Below the pieces are notes generated by a model, which ran no database searches, was not told the DNA's origin, and worked only from the letters and a program-made list of their open reading frames with translations. A stretch of DNA of 64,000 bases from Homalodisca vitripennis (lineage: Eukaryota; Arthropoda; Insecta; Hemiptera; Cicadellidae). Every line of letters starts with the position of its first letter. Positions within the stretch are counted from its first letter, which is position 1. A program made the position numbers and the translations under genes. Shown here piece after piece: positions 20,119-33,045 of the stretch. The stretch covers positions 806,001-870,000 of the forward strand of contig NC_060207.1 of NCBI RefSeq assembly GCF_021130785.1. Direction: 5' to 3'.

Positions 20119-23100
20119 CTCAGCACGGGATCCAAGCATTCTCGCTGAGAATATAAAGTAACTCTAGATCCAAACATTTTCGCAGAGAATATGACACACC
20201 ACGGGACCCAAGCATTCTCGCTGAGAATATAATGTAACTCTAGGTTCAAGTATTCTCGCTGAGAATATGACACAGCACGGGATCCAAGCATTCTCGCTGA
20301 GAATATAATGTAACTCTAGGTCCAAGCATCTCGCTGAGAATATGACACAGCACGGGACCCAAGCATCCTCGCTGAGAATATAACGTAACTCTAGGTCCAA
20401 GCGTTCTCGCTGAGAATATAATGTAACTCTAGATCCAAGCATTCTCACCGAGAATATGACACAGCACGGGATCCAAGCATTCTCGCTGAGAATATAATGT
20501 AACTCTAGGTTCAAGAATTCTCGCTGAGAATATGACACAACACGGGATCCAAGCATTCTCGCTGAGAATATAATGTAACTCTAGGTCCAAGCATCTCGCT
20601 GAGAATATGACACAGCACGGGACCCAAGCATTCTCGCTGAGAATATAACGTAACTCTAGGTCCAAGCGTTCTCGCTGAGCATATGGCACAGCACGGGACC
20701 CAAGCATTCTCGCTGAGAATATACTGTAACTCTAGGTCCAAGCGTTCTCGCTGAGAATATAACGTAACTCTAGGTCCAAGCATTCTCGCTGAGAATATGA
20801 CTCAGCACGGGATCCAAGCATTCTCGCTGAGAATATAACGTAACTCTAGGTCCAAGCATTCTCGCTGAGAATATAATGTAACTCATGTCCAAGCATTCTC
20901 GCTGAGAATACAACGTAACACTAGGTCCAAGCATTCTCGCTGAGAATATGGCACAACTCGATGTTCAAGCATTCTCGCTGAGAATATGACACAGCACGGG
21001 ATCCAAGCATTCTCGCTGAGAATATAATGTAACTCATGTCCAAGCATTCTCGCTGAGAATATAACGTAACTCTAGGTCCAAGCGTTCTCGCTGAGAATAT
21101 GACACACCACGGGACCCAAGCATTCTCGCTGAGAATATAACGTAATTCAAGGTCCAAGCATTCTCGCTGAGCATATGGCACAGCACGGGACCCAAGCATT
21201 CTCGCTGAGAATATACTGTAACTGTAGGTCCAAGCGTTCTCGCTGAGAATATAACGTAACTCTAGGTCCAAGCATTCTCGCTGAGAATATGACTCAGCAC
21301 GGGATCCAAGCATTCTCGCTGAGAATATAACGTAACTCTAGGTCCAAGCATTCTCGCTGAGAATACAACGTAACACTAGATCCAAGCATTTTTGCTGAGA
21401 ATATGGCACAACTCGATGTTCAAGCATTCTCGCTGAGAATATAATGTATCTCTAGGTCCAAGCATTCTCGCCGAGAATATGACACAGCACGGGACGCAAG
21501 CATTTTCGCTGAGAATATAATGTAACTCATGTCCAAACATTCTCACTGAGAATATAACGTAACTCTAGGTCCAAGCGTTCTCGCTGACAATATGACACAG
21601 CACGGGACCCAAGCATCCTCGCTGAGAATATAACGTAACTCTAGGTCCAAGCGTTCTCGCTGAGAATATGACACAGCACGGGACCCAAGCATTTTCGCTG
21701 AGAATATAATGTAACTCATGTCCAAGCATTCTCGCTGAGAATATAACGTAACTCTAGGTCCAAGCGTTCTCACTGAGAATATGACACACCACGGGACCCA
21801 AGCATTCTCACCGAGAATATGACACAGCACGGGACTCAAGCATTCTTGATGAGAATATAACGTAACTCTAGGTCCATGCCTTCCCGCTGAGAATATGGCA
21901 CAACTCGATGTTCAAGCATTCTCGCTGAGAATATGACACAGCACGGGACCCAAGCATTCTCGCTGAGAATATAACGTAACTCTAGGTCCAAGCGTTCTCG
22001 CTGACAATATGACACAGCACGGGACCCAAGCATCCTCGCTGAGAATATAACGTAACTCTAGGTCCAAGCATTCTCGCTGAGAATATGACACAGCACGGGA
22101 CCCAAGCATTCTCGCTGAGAATATAATGTAACTCTAGGTCCAAGCATTCTCGCTGAGAATATGAATGTAACTCTAGGGACCCAAGCATTCTCGCTGAGAA
22201 TATAACGTAACTCTAGGGACCCAAGCATTCTCGCTGAGAAATATAACGTAACTCGATGTCCAAGCATTCTCGCTGAAAATATGACACAGCACGGGACCCA
22301 AGCATTCTTGCTGAGAATATAACGTAACTCTAGGTCTAAGCATTTTCGCTGAGAATATAACGTAACTCTAGGTCCAAGCATTCTCGCTGAGGATATGACA
22401 CAGCACGGGACCCAAGCATTCTCGCTGAGAATATAACGTAACTCTAGGTCCAAGCATTCTCGCTGAGAATATGACACAGCACGGGACCCAAGCATTCTCG
22501 CTGAGAATATGACACAGCAAGGGAACCAAGCATACTCGCTGAGAATATAACGTAACTCTAGGTCTAAGAATTCTCGCTGAGAATATGGCACAACTCGATG
22601 TTCTAGCATTCTCGCTGAAAATATGACACAGCACGGGACCCAAGCATTCTCGCTGAGAATTTAACGTAACTCTAGGTCCAAGCGTATAAGCCGACAATAT
22701 AACGTAACTCTAGGTCCAAGCATTCTCGCTGAGAATATGACACAGCACGGGACCCAAGCATTCTCGCTGAGAATATAACGTAACTCTAGGTCCAAGCATT
22801 TTCGCTGAGAATATGACACAGCACGGGACCCAAGCATTCTCGCTGAGAATATAACGTAACTCTTGGTCTAAGAATTCTCGCTGAGAATATGGCACAACTC
22901 AATGTTCTAGCATTCTCGCTGAAAATATGATACAGCACGGGACCCAAGCATTCTCGCTGAGAATATAACGTAACTCTAGGTCCAAGCATTCTCGCTGAGA
23001 ATATGACACAGCACGGGACCGAAGCATTCTCGCTGAGAATATAACGTATTTCTAGGTCCAAGCGTTCTCGCTGAGAATATAACGTAACTCTAGGTCCAAG

Positions 23101-24065
23101 CATTTTAGCTGAGAATATGACACAGCACGGAACCCAAGCATTCTCGCTGAGAATATAACGTAACTCTAGGTCCAAGCGTTCTCGCTGAGAATATGACACA
23201 GCACGGGACCCAAGCATTCTCGCTGAGAATATAATGTAACTCTAGGTCCAAGCATCTCGCTGAGAATATGACACAGCACGGGACCCAAGCATTCTCGCTG
23301 AGAATATAATGTAACTCTAGGTCCAAGCATCTCGCTGAGAATATGACACAGCACGGGACCCATGCATTCTCGCTGAGAATATAACGTAACTCTAGGTCTG
23401 AGCGTTCTTGCAGAGAATATGACACACCACGGGACCCAAGCAATCTCGCTGAGAATATGACACAGCACGGGACCCAAGCATTTTCGCTGAGAATATAACG
23501 TAACTCTAGGTCCAAGCCTTCTCGTTGAGAATATGACACACCACGGGACCCAAGCATTCTCGCTGAGAATATAATGTAACTCTAGGTCCAAGCATTCTCG
23601 TCGAGAATATGACACAGCACGGGACCCAAGCATTTTTGCTGAGAATATAACGTAACTCTAGGTCCAAGCATTCTCGCTGAGAATATGACACACCACGGGA
23701 CCCAAGCATTCTCGCTTAGAATATAATGTAACTCTAGGTCCAAGCATTCTCGCTGAGAATATAACGTAACTCTAGGTCCAAGCGTTCTCTCTGAGAATAT
23801 AACGTAACTCTAGGTCCAAGCGTTCTCTCTGAGAACATAACGTAACTCTAGGTTCAAGCGTGCTCGCTGAGAATGTAACGTAACTCTAGGTCCTAGCGTT
23901 CTCGCTGAGAATATGATAACTCTAGCCCCAAGCGTTCTCAGTGATAAATTGACAGAAGTCATGATCCAATCTTTCTTGCTGAACATACGACACAACTCAT
24001 GGCCCAAGCGTTCTCACTGTAAATATGATACAAGTCGAGGTCGAAGTGTTCTCGCTGAAATTTTA
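20119..24065 (-). repeat. 38-bp satellite, right block (reverse polarity)
   Basis: About 104 units lie in the same orientation as the left block. The last ~250 bp (23810-24065) decay progressively, with units losing the dyad and the variable part drifting. This is expected at the edge of an array homogenised by unequal exchange. Confidence 0.95.
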
Positions 24066-25662
24066 ACCCAGTCCACAGTTCAGGGGATTATTTCACTTGA
24101 TACTAAATTGCCGATGTATAATACTCGTATTTTACTTTGTTCCGAAAACAGTTTTTCTATAACATTAACTTCCGTTACATATGTAGTTATGATTGCAAAG
24201 ATCAACTGATCTTCAGTAACCGTATTTTAATCTCTTTATGAATAAAACGGTAAGGAATATAGGTAATGGAAACTACTGCACTATACACCCATATTCTTCC
24301 TTTTCCCACTTTAGAAACAAATCAGCTCATATTCCGTGTATATCATACTGACAAACCGCTATAAAATAACAATAATCCATAGTTAGTTAGTTTTAATTTG
24401 TGTTACAAGATTTGGTAATGAGTGTTCATCTTTTATAATTCAAAATTAGAGCTTACTATTTATAAGCAGCAAGTCGATTACATAATTTATTCTAAAAATC
24501 AGTCTCTCCTTTTTTCAAAATTTCCGAGAATCAATTTCACACTCCTTATAAGAGCAAATGTCACATAACTTCTTTTCCACATTCCCAATGTATTACATAG
24601 AAATTTGAAAAAAATCACTTACAGATGAAAAAGATTGTACAAAAAGAAGTTTAAAAAAATATTTGGTTAAAGGACAGTGCTTTTCTTTTTTATCCCATAG
24701 AAAATCCTTTGTTTTGTACCGGAGAGTACAATTTGCAGCGACAATGGGCCAATGACTGGAAGTTTTGTTGGAATGGCAAGGACTTGCTTGTGTCTGTAGT
24801 AGTTGTCAGCGGATCGTTGGCTGGGATCGGAATTGTGGCCAATAGCAAATAGCGGACCTGCCCGATTCTTTTGTTTGACGTTTAACAAGTGGAGCCTGAC
24901 AATCTCAGCTACCCCTCCACCCACCCTCATACACAACCCTCTCCTTGCAACCAGCTCAAGGTGATGAACTATTTTCAGTTATGATAGATCTCTGAAGCAT
25001 CCAGATACAAGTTATTAGTGCGCCCGTTAGACTCTCCAATATTCATCAATAGACTTTCTAAGTAAGTTTTACATTTGGATTCTTATACTTGGTTTTTTAA
25101 ATTTGGATTTTAAATTTTTTTAAATTTTACTTTTGGATATCAAAACCTTTTGGGTTTGTAACTTTTTAGATCCATGTTGAATTCGGAGTAAATAATATAA
25201 TTTTTATTATATATTAGTATTTGAAGTAACGTTCAAAGGATTTTCATTTCTAAGCAATTTAATTTTACTATTCAACTTGTTTAAAGTAAAGTAAAATAGT
25301 AATTACAGTGTTGGATCAAGATTTATTATAGAGGCGTATTTTGTGAATTTTTAGTTGAACACTTACAGCAAGGATAGATACATTTTTAATTTGAAAGATA
25401 GCCAGACTCTTTATTTAGTTTTTGTATGTGAATAAATATTAAATTCAAAACAAGAAATCATAAAACCATTTTGTAAATTTTGTAAAAGAAATAAAAACAT
25501 CGAATGAAACCGTGGTTTTTGAAAAATATTGCTATTATTTTTTGGAATTATATTAAATACTATTTATATAAATTGACATTTTACTGTGTATCGTAATTAA
25601 TTAAGAATACGGTACAGCTTAATGCAAAATAATCGGAAAACATACCTATAATAATAAGAATA

Positions 25663-25668
<6 letters not shown>
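24066..25668. other. AT-rich DNA without recognised gene
   Basis: A somewhat GC-richer patch lies at 24715-24950. Its minus strand is open for 89 codons, but no motif supports coding. The rest is AT-rich and featureless to my reading. Confidence 0.4.

Positions 25669-25744
<76 letters not shown>
25669..25744. repeat. (TA)n microsatellite, ~76 bp
   Basis: A pure TA dinucleotide tract. Confidence 0.98.
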
Positions 25745-25746
<2 letters not shown>

Positions 25747-26101
25747 TATTCTTGCGCGTGTGTATAAGTTTTTTATGGAAAGTTATGAAAATGTATATAA
25801 ATGAAGTATCTGTTAAGTTTTAAGTTGTTTGCCCAATTACAAATACTAAATTCTAATTAAACTCTAAACAATACAGACTATTTATGAATCCTGTATAATT
25901 TTCAAAACATAGTTTAAACATAAGGTGTTTCATTTTTTAATACTTTAAGTGAGCCTTTATAATGAACATAAAAATTAAATGCAAACCGATTTATACGATT
26001 AAATTATAATTTTGGGTTAATTTCAAAGTTGTCTACACATACAAAAGAAATTTACTTTAGAAAGAAGACAGGAGCACAAAAACCTTCCCAGTTATTATCC
26101 T

Positions 26102-26107
<6 letters not shown>
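25745..26107. other. Unannotated AT-rich DNA
   Basis: Nothing was recognised. Confidence 0.4.
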
Positions 26108-26136
<29 letters not shown>

Positions 26137-26160
26137 TACGTATATATATATATATATTTA
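26108..26160. repeat. (TA)n microsatellite, interrupted
   Basis: An A-run is followed by a TA tract broken once by CG (TACGTA). Confidence 0.95.
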
Positions 26161-26411
26161 GTTTCATTTGTAAAGGGTTATGAAATTTATCTAAATAATC
26201 AGTCACGACTAAAGAGAAACCACCTTCCCACCGTAGGAAAGGAAGTGTAGTAATACAAACCATACTGTAAAGAGTACCGACTGTCTGGTTACACGGTGGT
26301 ATCCGGTGAGCGGGTACCGACTTCCGCTCCCATGCAGCTGTTAGACAACAGGACATGATCATCATTTTAATTTCTCACTAATCATGCTGATAAAAAAATA
26401 TTAGTACTCAC

Positions 26412-26620
26412 CAATCACCAGCAGAGATTCGCAATAGGCGTGGTCCAGGAAACGGAGGGGTATGGTCCAAATACAAAATCCTCGAGTGGAGATTTTGATA
26501 CTCCGGGGAGTTCTTAGAAGTCTTCATGTAGTCGTAGAAGTTAACGAATAAATATCGGGTGTGCGCATAAGTGTGTTGTGTGCAGTGAAATACATTAGGC
26601 GTTATAGTATACCGTGTCAA
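26412..26620 (-). other. Candidate host exon with consensus 5' splice site
   Basis: On the minus strand a frame from ATG 26620 stays open to the sequence GATTG|GTGAGTACT at 26416-26403, which matches the 5' splice-site consensus (GTGAGT). The 70-codon frame has ordinary codon composition (YLFVNFYDYMKTS, RILYLDHTPPFPGP) and is GC-richer than its surroundings. No acceptor, partner exon or known domain is visible. It could equally be part of an unrecognised repeat. Confidence 0.2.
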
Positions 26621-27380
26621 TTCCCAGTAAATATGTAAGTTAAGAAATGTATTTAATTATAAGAAATAACATTAGGTAATATCAGAGTTTTATCAATCGT
26701 ATTAATACGTTTCATTTAATTTTTCATAATACTTGTACATACAATCTATCAATTTAATGATTATGTGCAGATATGAAATTAATAGTTTGTCATGAAAACA
26801 ATTTATAAATTCCATATAAGATATGTAAATTGTTCTTAATAATTAAGAAAAAAAAATTGAAAAAAAAATTCATTCGAGTTCATTACGTAAAGACTTATTT
26901 AATTTTAAATGTTTAAAGAAAAATATTTATCCTTACTTAGTTTGCAAATGAAAGTACCTCAAATATACTATTTTGCAATATAATATTTAAGTTAAAAACT
27001 TGTCATTAGAATCTATGAAAGTCTGCTTGTTATTAGAAACAAATATTACATTTTGTTGAAGATTAATACTAAATTGTTATGTGTAAAATGTATACTTCTG
27101 ATGTTAAGTAATGTTTTAAACTATAACAAAAAATTAAAGTTTTTAAATTAAATAAAATTTGTTTTAGTTCATGTTAGTGTGTTGTATTGCCGATGGAACC
27201 TACTAATAAATCCTCTTACATTAGGCAATCATATAATTTCATACTCAAACTGTACGTGGTAAATTGACTCCAGTCTCTAAAACAACCGAACCTTACACTT
27301 TGTATGCCAGATTTTCCATAAATGTTGTGTGTAATATATTTATCAGGTAAAATACGTCTGGAAAATCAAGAAATAGTTTT
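26621..27380. other. Unannotated AT-rich DNA
   Basis: No gene was recognised. Confidence 0.4.
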
Positions 27381-27420
27381 GTATATATATACATATATAT
27401 ACATATATATACATATATAC

Positions 27421-27481
<61 letters not shown>

Positions 27482-27790
27482 GATTTTGATGAAATTTTAT
27501 GTGCATAAATACATAGTAGGTTTGAGAATAGGTTGTTATACATTTTTCATACCCCATAAGTGATAAAGGTGCCCCAGCAATTAAATGAAGGAGATAACAG
27601 ATTTTCTAAAGTGTCGCAACAAATGATTTTATTTTTATTACATTTAATCAAAACTGTATTTACACATCCTAATCCTAATATATTATAAATGCGAAAGTGC
27701 TTTCAGAAAAACAATTTCATTAGCAAAAAATGCGGGCGTTAAGGAATTGAATCCATCTTGTTGTAATAATAAATATGTAACGAAAACGAG
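27381..27790 (+). mobile_element. (TA)n tract plus conserved insect-type repeat module
   Basis: A (TA)n/(TACA)n tract at 27381-27477 is followed by AACCGATTTTGATGAAATTT and then by GTTTGAGAATAGG. A block with TATTATAAATGCGAAAGT lies at about 27678-27697. ACCGATTTTGATGAAATTT and ATTATAAATGCGAAAGT are sequence blocks I associate with widespread non-autonomous insect repeats. The first block recurs in diverged form at about 11818-11835. Element borders are not visible. Confidence 0.4.
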
Positions 27791-29042
27791 AGTTTTAAAT
27801 GGTTTTAGAACATTACGATAATTATTTATTTTATTAATAATTAATTAAAACTCAAGATTTAACTAAGCAATTATATAATAGGTAATCATGGTGACGGCAG
27901 AAATGCCACTACTTCCTTGGTAGTTAACCCAAGACCGATTTTCAGCAAGTAAATATATTCTGGCTGGCAAGTTATATAAGAATAATAAGTTACAGAGATA
28001 TAAGTAAACATTGCAATATAAATCTCCGAGAAAGAAGAAATGTTGTCATTTCATCTTCTACAGCATGACACTTAACTTCACTCTCGAATGTTCTCTGTCT
28101 TTAACTTCCAAAATAAAACTTTCCTCTCTCACCGTCTTAGTTCACAACGTTTGAATATTTTAATATGTGACTTATAAAGAATTTATACAATTGACAGTCT
28201 TCTGTGGTTCCGGAATACTTGCCAAGGCAAACGAAAGGTCACATGAAATTTCATTTCTTTTACAAATCACGAAAGTATAAGAGTCCACTATGTTTGTGTA
28301 TATGAATAGTAGAATTAAAATATCAAGATTACTAAGTACTACATGGATTTTATGTTAAAACTACGTTTTCACCTTTGAAATAAAATTTGAGTTACTATCT
28401 GTCTCCTAAACATTTCGATTCATTATGAAAACTTTTATAGTGACAATAATTGTAATTATACATTCCAGAAGAAGCACAATTTAACAATGAAATATAAGTC
28501 GTTAAACAAGTTGTCTAAAAATTCATTGTTTTCAGCAATATTTTTCGTCTGGTTTGGTTTTGCATATTTACAGATTTGCTTTATGCAACAAGAAACAAGA
28601 ACCGTAGATTATTTAAAACTCCAAAAGTGCAAAAATCAGGCTAAAGCAATCCTTCTTGTAAAGTGGTCCCAAACTTTTTAATAAACTCCGAATTATATAA
28701 AAAAATAAAATTTTTTAAAACTTCTGTTGTTAAGTAAAACGTTTTTTTCTTTCCTTAAAATATTTTGACTTTTTAATAGCAACAAACACCTAGAGGAATT
28801 AATCTTAAAGTATACTTATTCCGAATTTTTCAAATTTTTTTTGTTTACACTCTAAGAGCGTAATGCTTTTATGGGTAAGAGGTACTTTAGGTTTAAAAAA
28901 TAAGTTGTTATATAAGTTAATATTTTATTTTAGATTTTGTATACAGTGTTAATAACTTGAAGGAGAAATTTAGTTGATTTCGTAAATACAATTATTTGTT
29001 GTATTTTTACAATCTGCATAGATAAGATGTTTTGTTTTATAC
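27791..29042. other. Unannotated AT-rich DNA
   Basis: No gene or element was recognised. A 64-codon open frame at 28487-28681 has no supporting feature. Confidence 0.4.
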
Positions 29043-30527
29043 GTACGTCTCAGTGTTCTATCTATAGTCCTAGACTCAGACATTAAACTATTAGTCTCAT
29101 TAATTACTACTGACGAACATATTTGTAAATGTCTTGTTTTATACATACGTCTCAGTGTGCTATCTATAGTCCTAGACTAAGACATTAAACTATTAGTCTC
29201 ATTAATTACTACTGACGAACATATTTGTAAATGTCTTGTTTTATACATACGTCTCAGTGTGCTATCTATAGTCCTAGACTCAGACATTAAACTATGAGTC
29301 TCATTAATTACTACTGACGAACATATTTGTAAATGTCTTGTTTTATACATACGTCTTAGTGTGCTATCTATAGTCCTAGACTAAGACATTAAACTATGAG
29401 TCTCATTAATTACTACTGACGAACATATTTGTAAATGTCTTGTTTTATACGTACGTCTTAGTGTGCTATCTATAGTCCTAGACTAAGACATTAAACTATG
29501 AGTCTCATTAATTACTACTGACAAACATATTTGTAAATGTCTTGTTTTATACATACGTCTCAGTGTGCTATCTATAGTCCTAGACTAAGACATTAAACTA
29601 TGAGTCTCATTAATTACTACTGACGAACATATTTGTAAATGTCTTGTTTTATACGTACGTCTCAGTGTGTTATCTATAGTCCTAGACTAAGACATTAAAC
29701 TATGAGTCTCATTAATTACTACTGACGAACATATTTGTAAATGTCTTGTTTTATACATACGTCTCAGTGTGCTATCTACAGTCCTAGACTCAGACATTAA
29801 ACTATGAGTCTCATTAATTACTACTGACAAACATATTTGTTAATGTCTTGTTTTATACATACGTCTCAGTGTGCTATCTATAGTCCTAGACTAAGACATT
29901 AAACTATGAGTCTCATTAATTACTACTGACGAACATATTTGTAAATGTCTTGTTTTATACATACGTCTCAGTGTGCTATCTACAGTCCTAGACTCAGACA
30001 TTAAACTATGAGTCTCATTAATTACTACTGACAAAAATATTTGTAAATGTCTTGTTTTATACATACGTCTCAGTGTGCTATCTACAGTCCTAGACTCAGA
30101 CATTAAACTATGAGTCTCATTAATTACAACTGACGAACATATTTGTAAATGTTTGTCTTGTTTTATACATACGTCTCAGTGTGTTATCTATAGTCCTAGA
30201 CTAAGACATTAAACTATTAGTCTCATTAATTACTACTGACGAACATATTTGTAAATGTCTTGTTTTATACATACGTCTCAGTGTGCTATCTACAGTCCTA
30301 GACTCAGACATTAAACTATGTGTCTCATTTAATTACAACTGACGAACATATTTGTAAATGTCTTGTTTTATACATACGTCTCAGTGTGTTATCTATAGTC
30401 CTAGACTAAGACATTAAACTATTAGTCTCATTAATTACTACTGACGAACATATTTGTAAATGTCTTGTTTTATACATACGTCTCAGTGTGCTATCTACAG
30501 TCCTAGACTCAGACATTAAACTATTAC
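29043..30527. repeat. Tandem array, 102-bp unit (~14.5 copies)
   Basis: Units begin ACGTCTCAGTGTGCTATCTA. Positions vary at a few sites (CTATA/CTACA, ACTCAGAC/ACTAAGAC, CTATGAG/CTATTAG). One unit near 30150 has a small insertion. A 7-bp dyad AGACTCA...TGAGTCT lies in each unit of the CTCAGAC/TGAG type (for example 29276-29282 with 29295-29301). The period is a multiple of three, so a 34-residue periodic frame appears on the minus strand. It has no other coding support. Confidence 0.95.
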
Positions 30528-32444
30528 TCTCTTTCCTTAGAGTGTATAATATATATATATTTTGTAAATCAAAATATTATTTTAAATAATTTCCCTTAAA
30601 AAAACCTGTAAAAGGTATCAGAAATTGTAAATTAATTGGAAATTTATTACAGTGTCTTGAGTGCCCGTTCTAGGTTGGAACGAGTTCGCCTGGCTGAATG
30701 GGTATGGCCTAAACATCAGGCATGCTACTAATTGACCTAACACTGTTGGATCGTCATAAATTTTATGAAACATTTTAGTTCTAGCATCATATAACACATT
30801 AAGACCACCCAAAAATATTATTTTATGGTAAGAAACACGAGTAGTATAAATGTATAAATATGGTATATGTTTTGATCAATTCAATTAAACCAAAATTAGT
30901 GATTTAAATGCTAATTCGACGTTTTATTCAAGGGCAAACTTAAAAAAGAAGCATTAGTCGAACAATTAAATTTGAATTCGATGAATATTTACAAAATGAT
31001 TATATCTAATGTCTGTGTGACAAAGAATCTTCTTCAATTTATTTTCAATTAGCAATATTATGTGATACACTCAGCAATCGATTTAGTTTATAACCCTACG
31101 TTATGAAATATATTATATATGTTTTTCTTACCTTAAGTTTAAAATCAACCACTCTCATTCATGTAAACATAGATTTTACTAGTCTAATTATATTACAGAT
31201 TGTCAAATTAAAATTCTACGAAATTTTAAATAGTTACCATGGTTTGGTCAACAAATAATATTAATAATAGGTTTATGAAATAAGAAAATTTTGATCAAAT
31301 TCTAACTCGTATAACAAAATATTTCATAGAAAATGTATCTATAGTGAGGCGTTGTGTGAGTATTTCAGTCTATCACGTCACAAACTAGGTATACTCTTTT
31401 TAAATTTGTCTTTCGTAGAATTCTAGATTATCCAGGGTAGTGTTTAAACTGTTGTATTGATTATCAAATGTTTTATGTTTAACACAATTTATTTATGTTT
31501 TTATAAACGAGATTCGAGCTATAGTAAACTCAAATAGAATTAGCAGGCAAAGGTTAACCTTTGATAATAAACGCGTATGTAATATTATAAAGAATAAGTT
31601 ATAGAACTGTAAAAAAGTTGGACATAGACCTACCAGTTTTATTTTTCATACAGATCTAGGCTCAATAGTGTTATTTGTTATAGAAGTCACTTTCAGCTGA
31701 ATTTCATCAAAGAGGCTGATAAATTTGTTTACATTTAATTTTGAGATAATATTAGGTATATAGTTCTTAATCAGTAGGGTAATACGGATAGCAAACACAA
31801 AGGTACGTCTAACTTTTACTCCAGATTGCGATAGTGATAAAATTGAAACATGAAATTCGTTGGAAATATTGTCTAAATACTGTCTAAATACTGGTATAAT
31901 ACATACCTTAATAAACAAAGCTGTAAATGTTTGCAGGTAAGGTACTCAAAAATTGGTTGGCTTCCTTGATGTTGTAATGAGGCATTTTAAAATGTAAAAA
32001 CAGAGGAATGACTAACGTGCCTAAAAAGCCGATCCTTTCCATTCTACAGTCTGAAAAACAAAACCTATTATGAACGATTTTTTAAAAAGTTTTCCTGATC
32101 TTAGAAAGAATTTCACCTTATATGGGGAATTGGTGCTTTTTGCCTTTGTAGGCTTCTCAGTCCGACGTATGTAGTACATTTTTTCATTGGGACAAGGCAA
32201 ATTGAACTATGGCACTAGAAATATGTTACAGTGAACATATATCACAAGAGCTGGTAGCAGACGAGTATTAACCAAAGAAGGTTTTCAAGACCACCATATC
32301 TATACATTTCTATTAATCGGGACAATAAGACAAACTCAAATGTGACACAGTAAACACATTACACCAGAAGTGAATTTCAACGGCCGTTGATTTCAATCTG
32401 CTATGATTGTCTGTTCTGTGCTATAATGTCTGCCTCCCTATAAC
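30528..32444. other. AT-rich DNA without recognised gene
   Basis: Only short open frames are present (30618-30812 and 31646-31918, minus strand), without recognisable motifs. A (TA)n tract of ~12 bp lies at 30550. Confidence 0.4.
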
Positions 32445-33045
32445 TGTATTCCTTACACCTGTATCCCTTACACCTGTATCCCCTACACCTGTATCCCTAT
32501 CCTACACCTATATCTCCCACACCTGTACCCCCTACACTTGTATTCCTTACACCTGTATCCCTTACACCTGTATTCGATACTCCTATGTCCCCAGCACCTG
32601 TATCCCCTACACCTGTATCCCTATCCTACACCTGTATCCCGTACACCTGTATTCCTTACACATGTATCCCCTACACCTGTATCTCTGTCCTATCCCTGTA
32701 CCTCCTACACCTGTACCCCCTACACCGGTATCCCTATCCTATACCTGTATCTCCTACACCTGTATTCCTTACACCTGTATCCCTTACACCTGTATTCGAT
32801 ATTCCTATGTCCCCTTCACCTGTATCCCCTACACCTGTATCCCCTACACCTGTATCCCCTACACCTGTATTCCTTACACCTGTATCCCTATCCTACACCT
32901 GTATCCCCTACACCTGTATCCCTATCCTACATCTGTGTTCCCTACACCTGTATCCCCTGCACCTGTGTTCCTCACACCTGTATCCCTTACACCTGTATTC
33001 GTTACACCTATATCCCCTTCACCTGTATCTCATATATCTGTATTT
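32445..33045. repeat. 15-bp minisatellite (CCTACACCTGTATCC)
   Basis: About 40 imperfect units of a C/T-rich 15-mer, with periodic 6-base insertions (CTATCC). Because the period is five codons, all three plus-strand frames read as Pro/Thr/Tyr/Cys-rich periodic peptides up to 215 codons. This is a composition artefact, since all frames are open to a similar extent. Confidence 0.9.

Noticed and set aside
14216..23709. Dozens of overlapping frames giving MLGPRVTLYSQRECL-type periodic proteins
   Set aside because: With a 38-bp unit lacking stops, nearly all frames of one strand stay open. The frames change strand with the repeat polarity, and no start or promoter logic is seen.
14300..24000. Heat-shock elements in the ATTCTC-AGC-GAGAAT dyad
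   Set aside because: The TTC and GAA triplets are not in the alternating 5-bp spacing required of a heat-shock element.
14272..24065. CRISPR-like appearance: constant 38-bp parts with variable segments
   Set aside because: The variable segments are three or four recurring types rather than unique spacers, the orientation flips, there are no cas genes, and the context is eukaryotic. It is a satellite.
24667..24936. 89-codon minus-strand gene in a GC-richer patch
   Set aside because: There is no motif, no splice signal and no supporting context. It is left as unannotated DNA.
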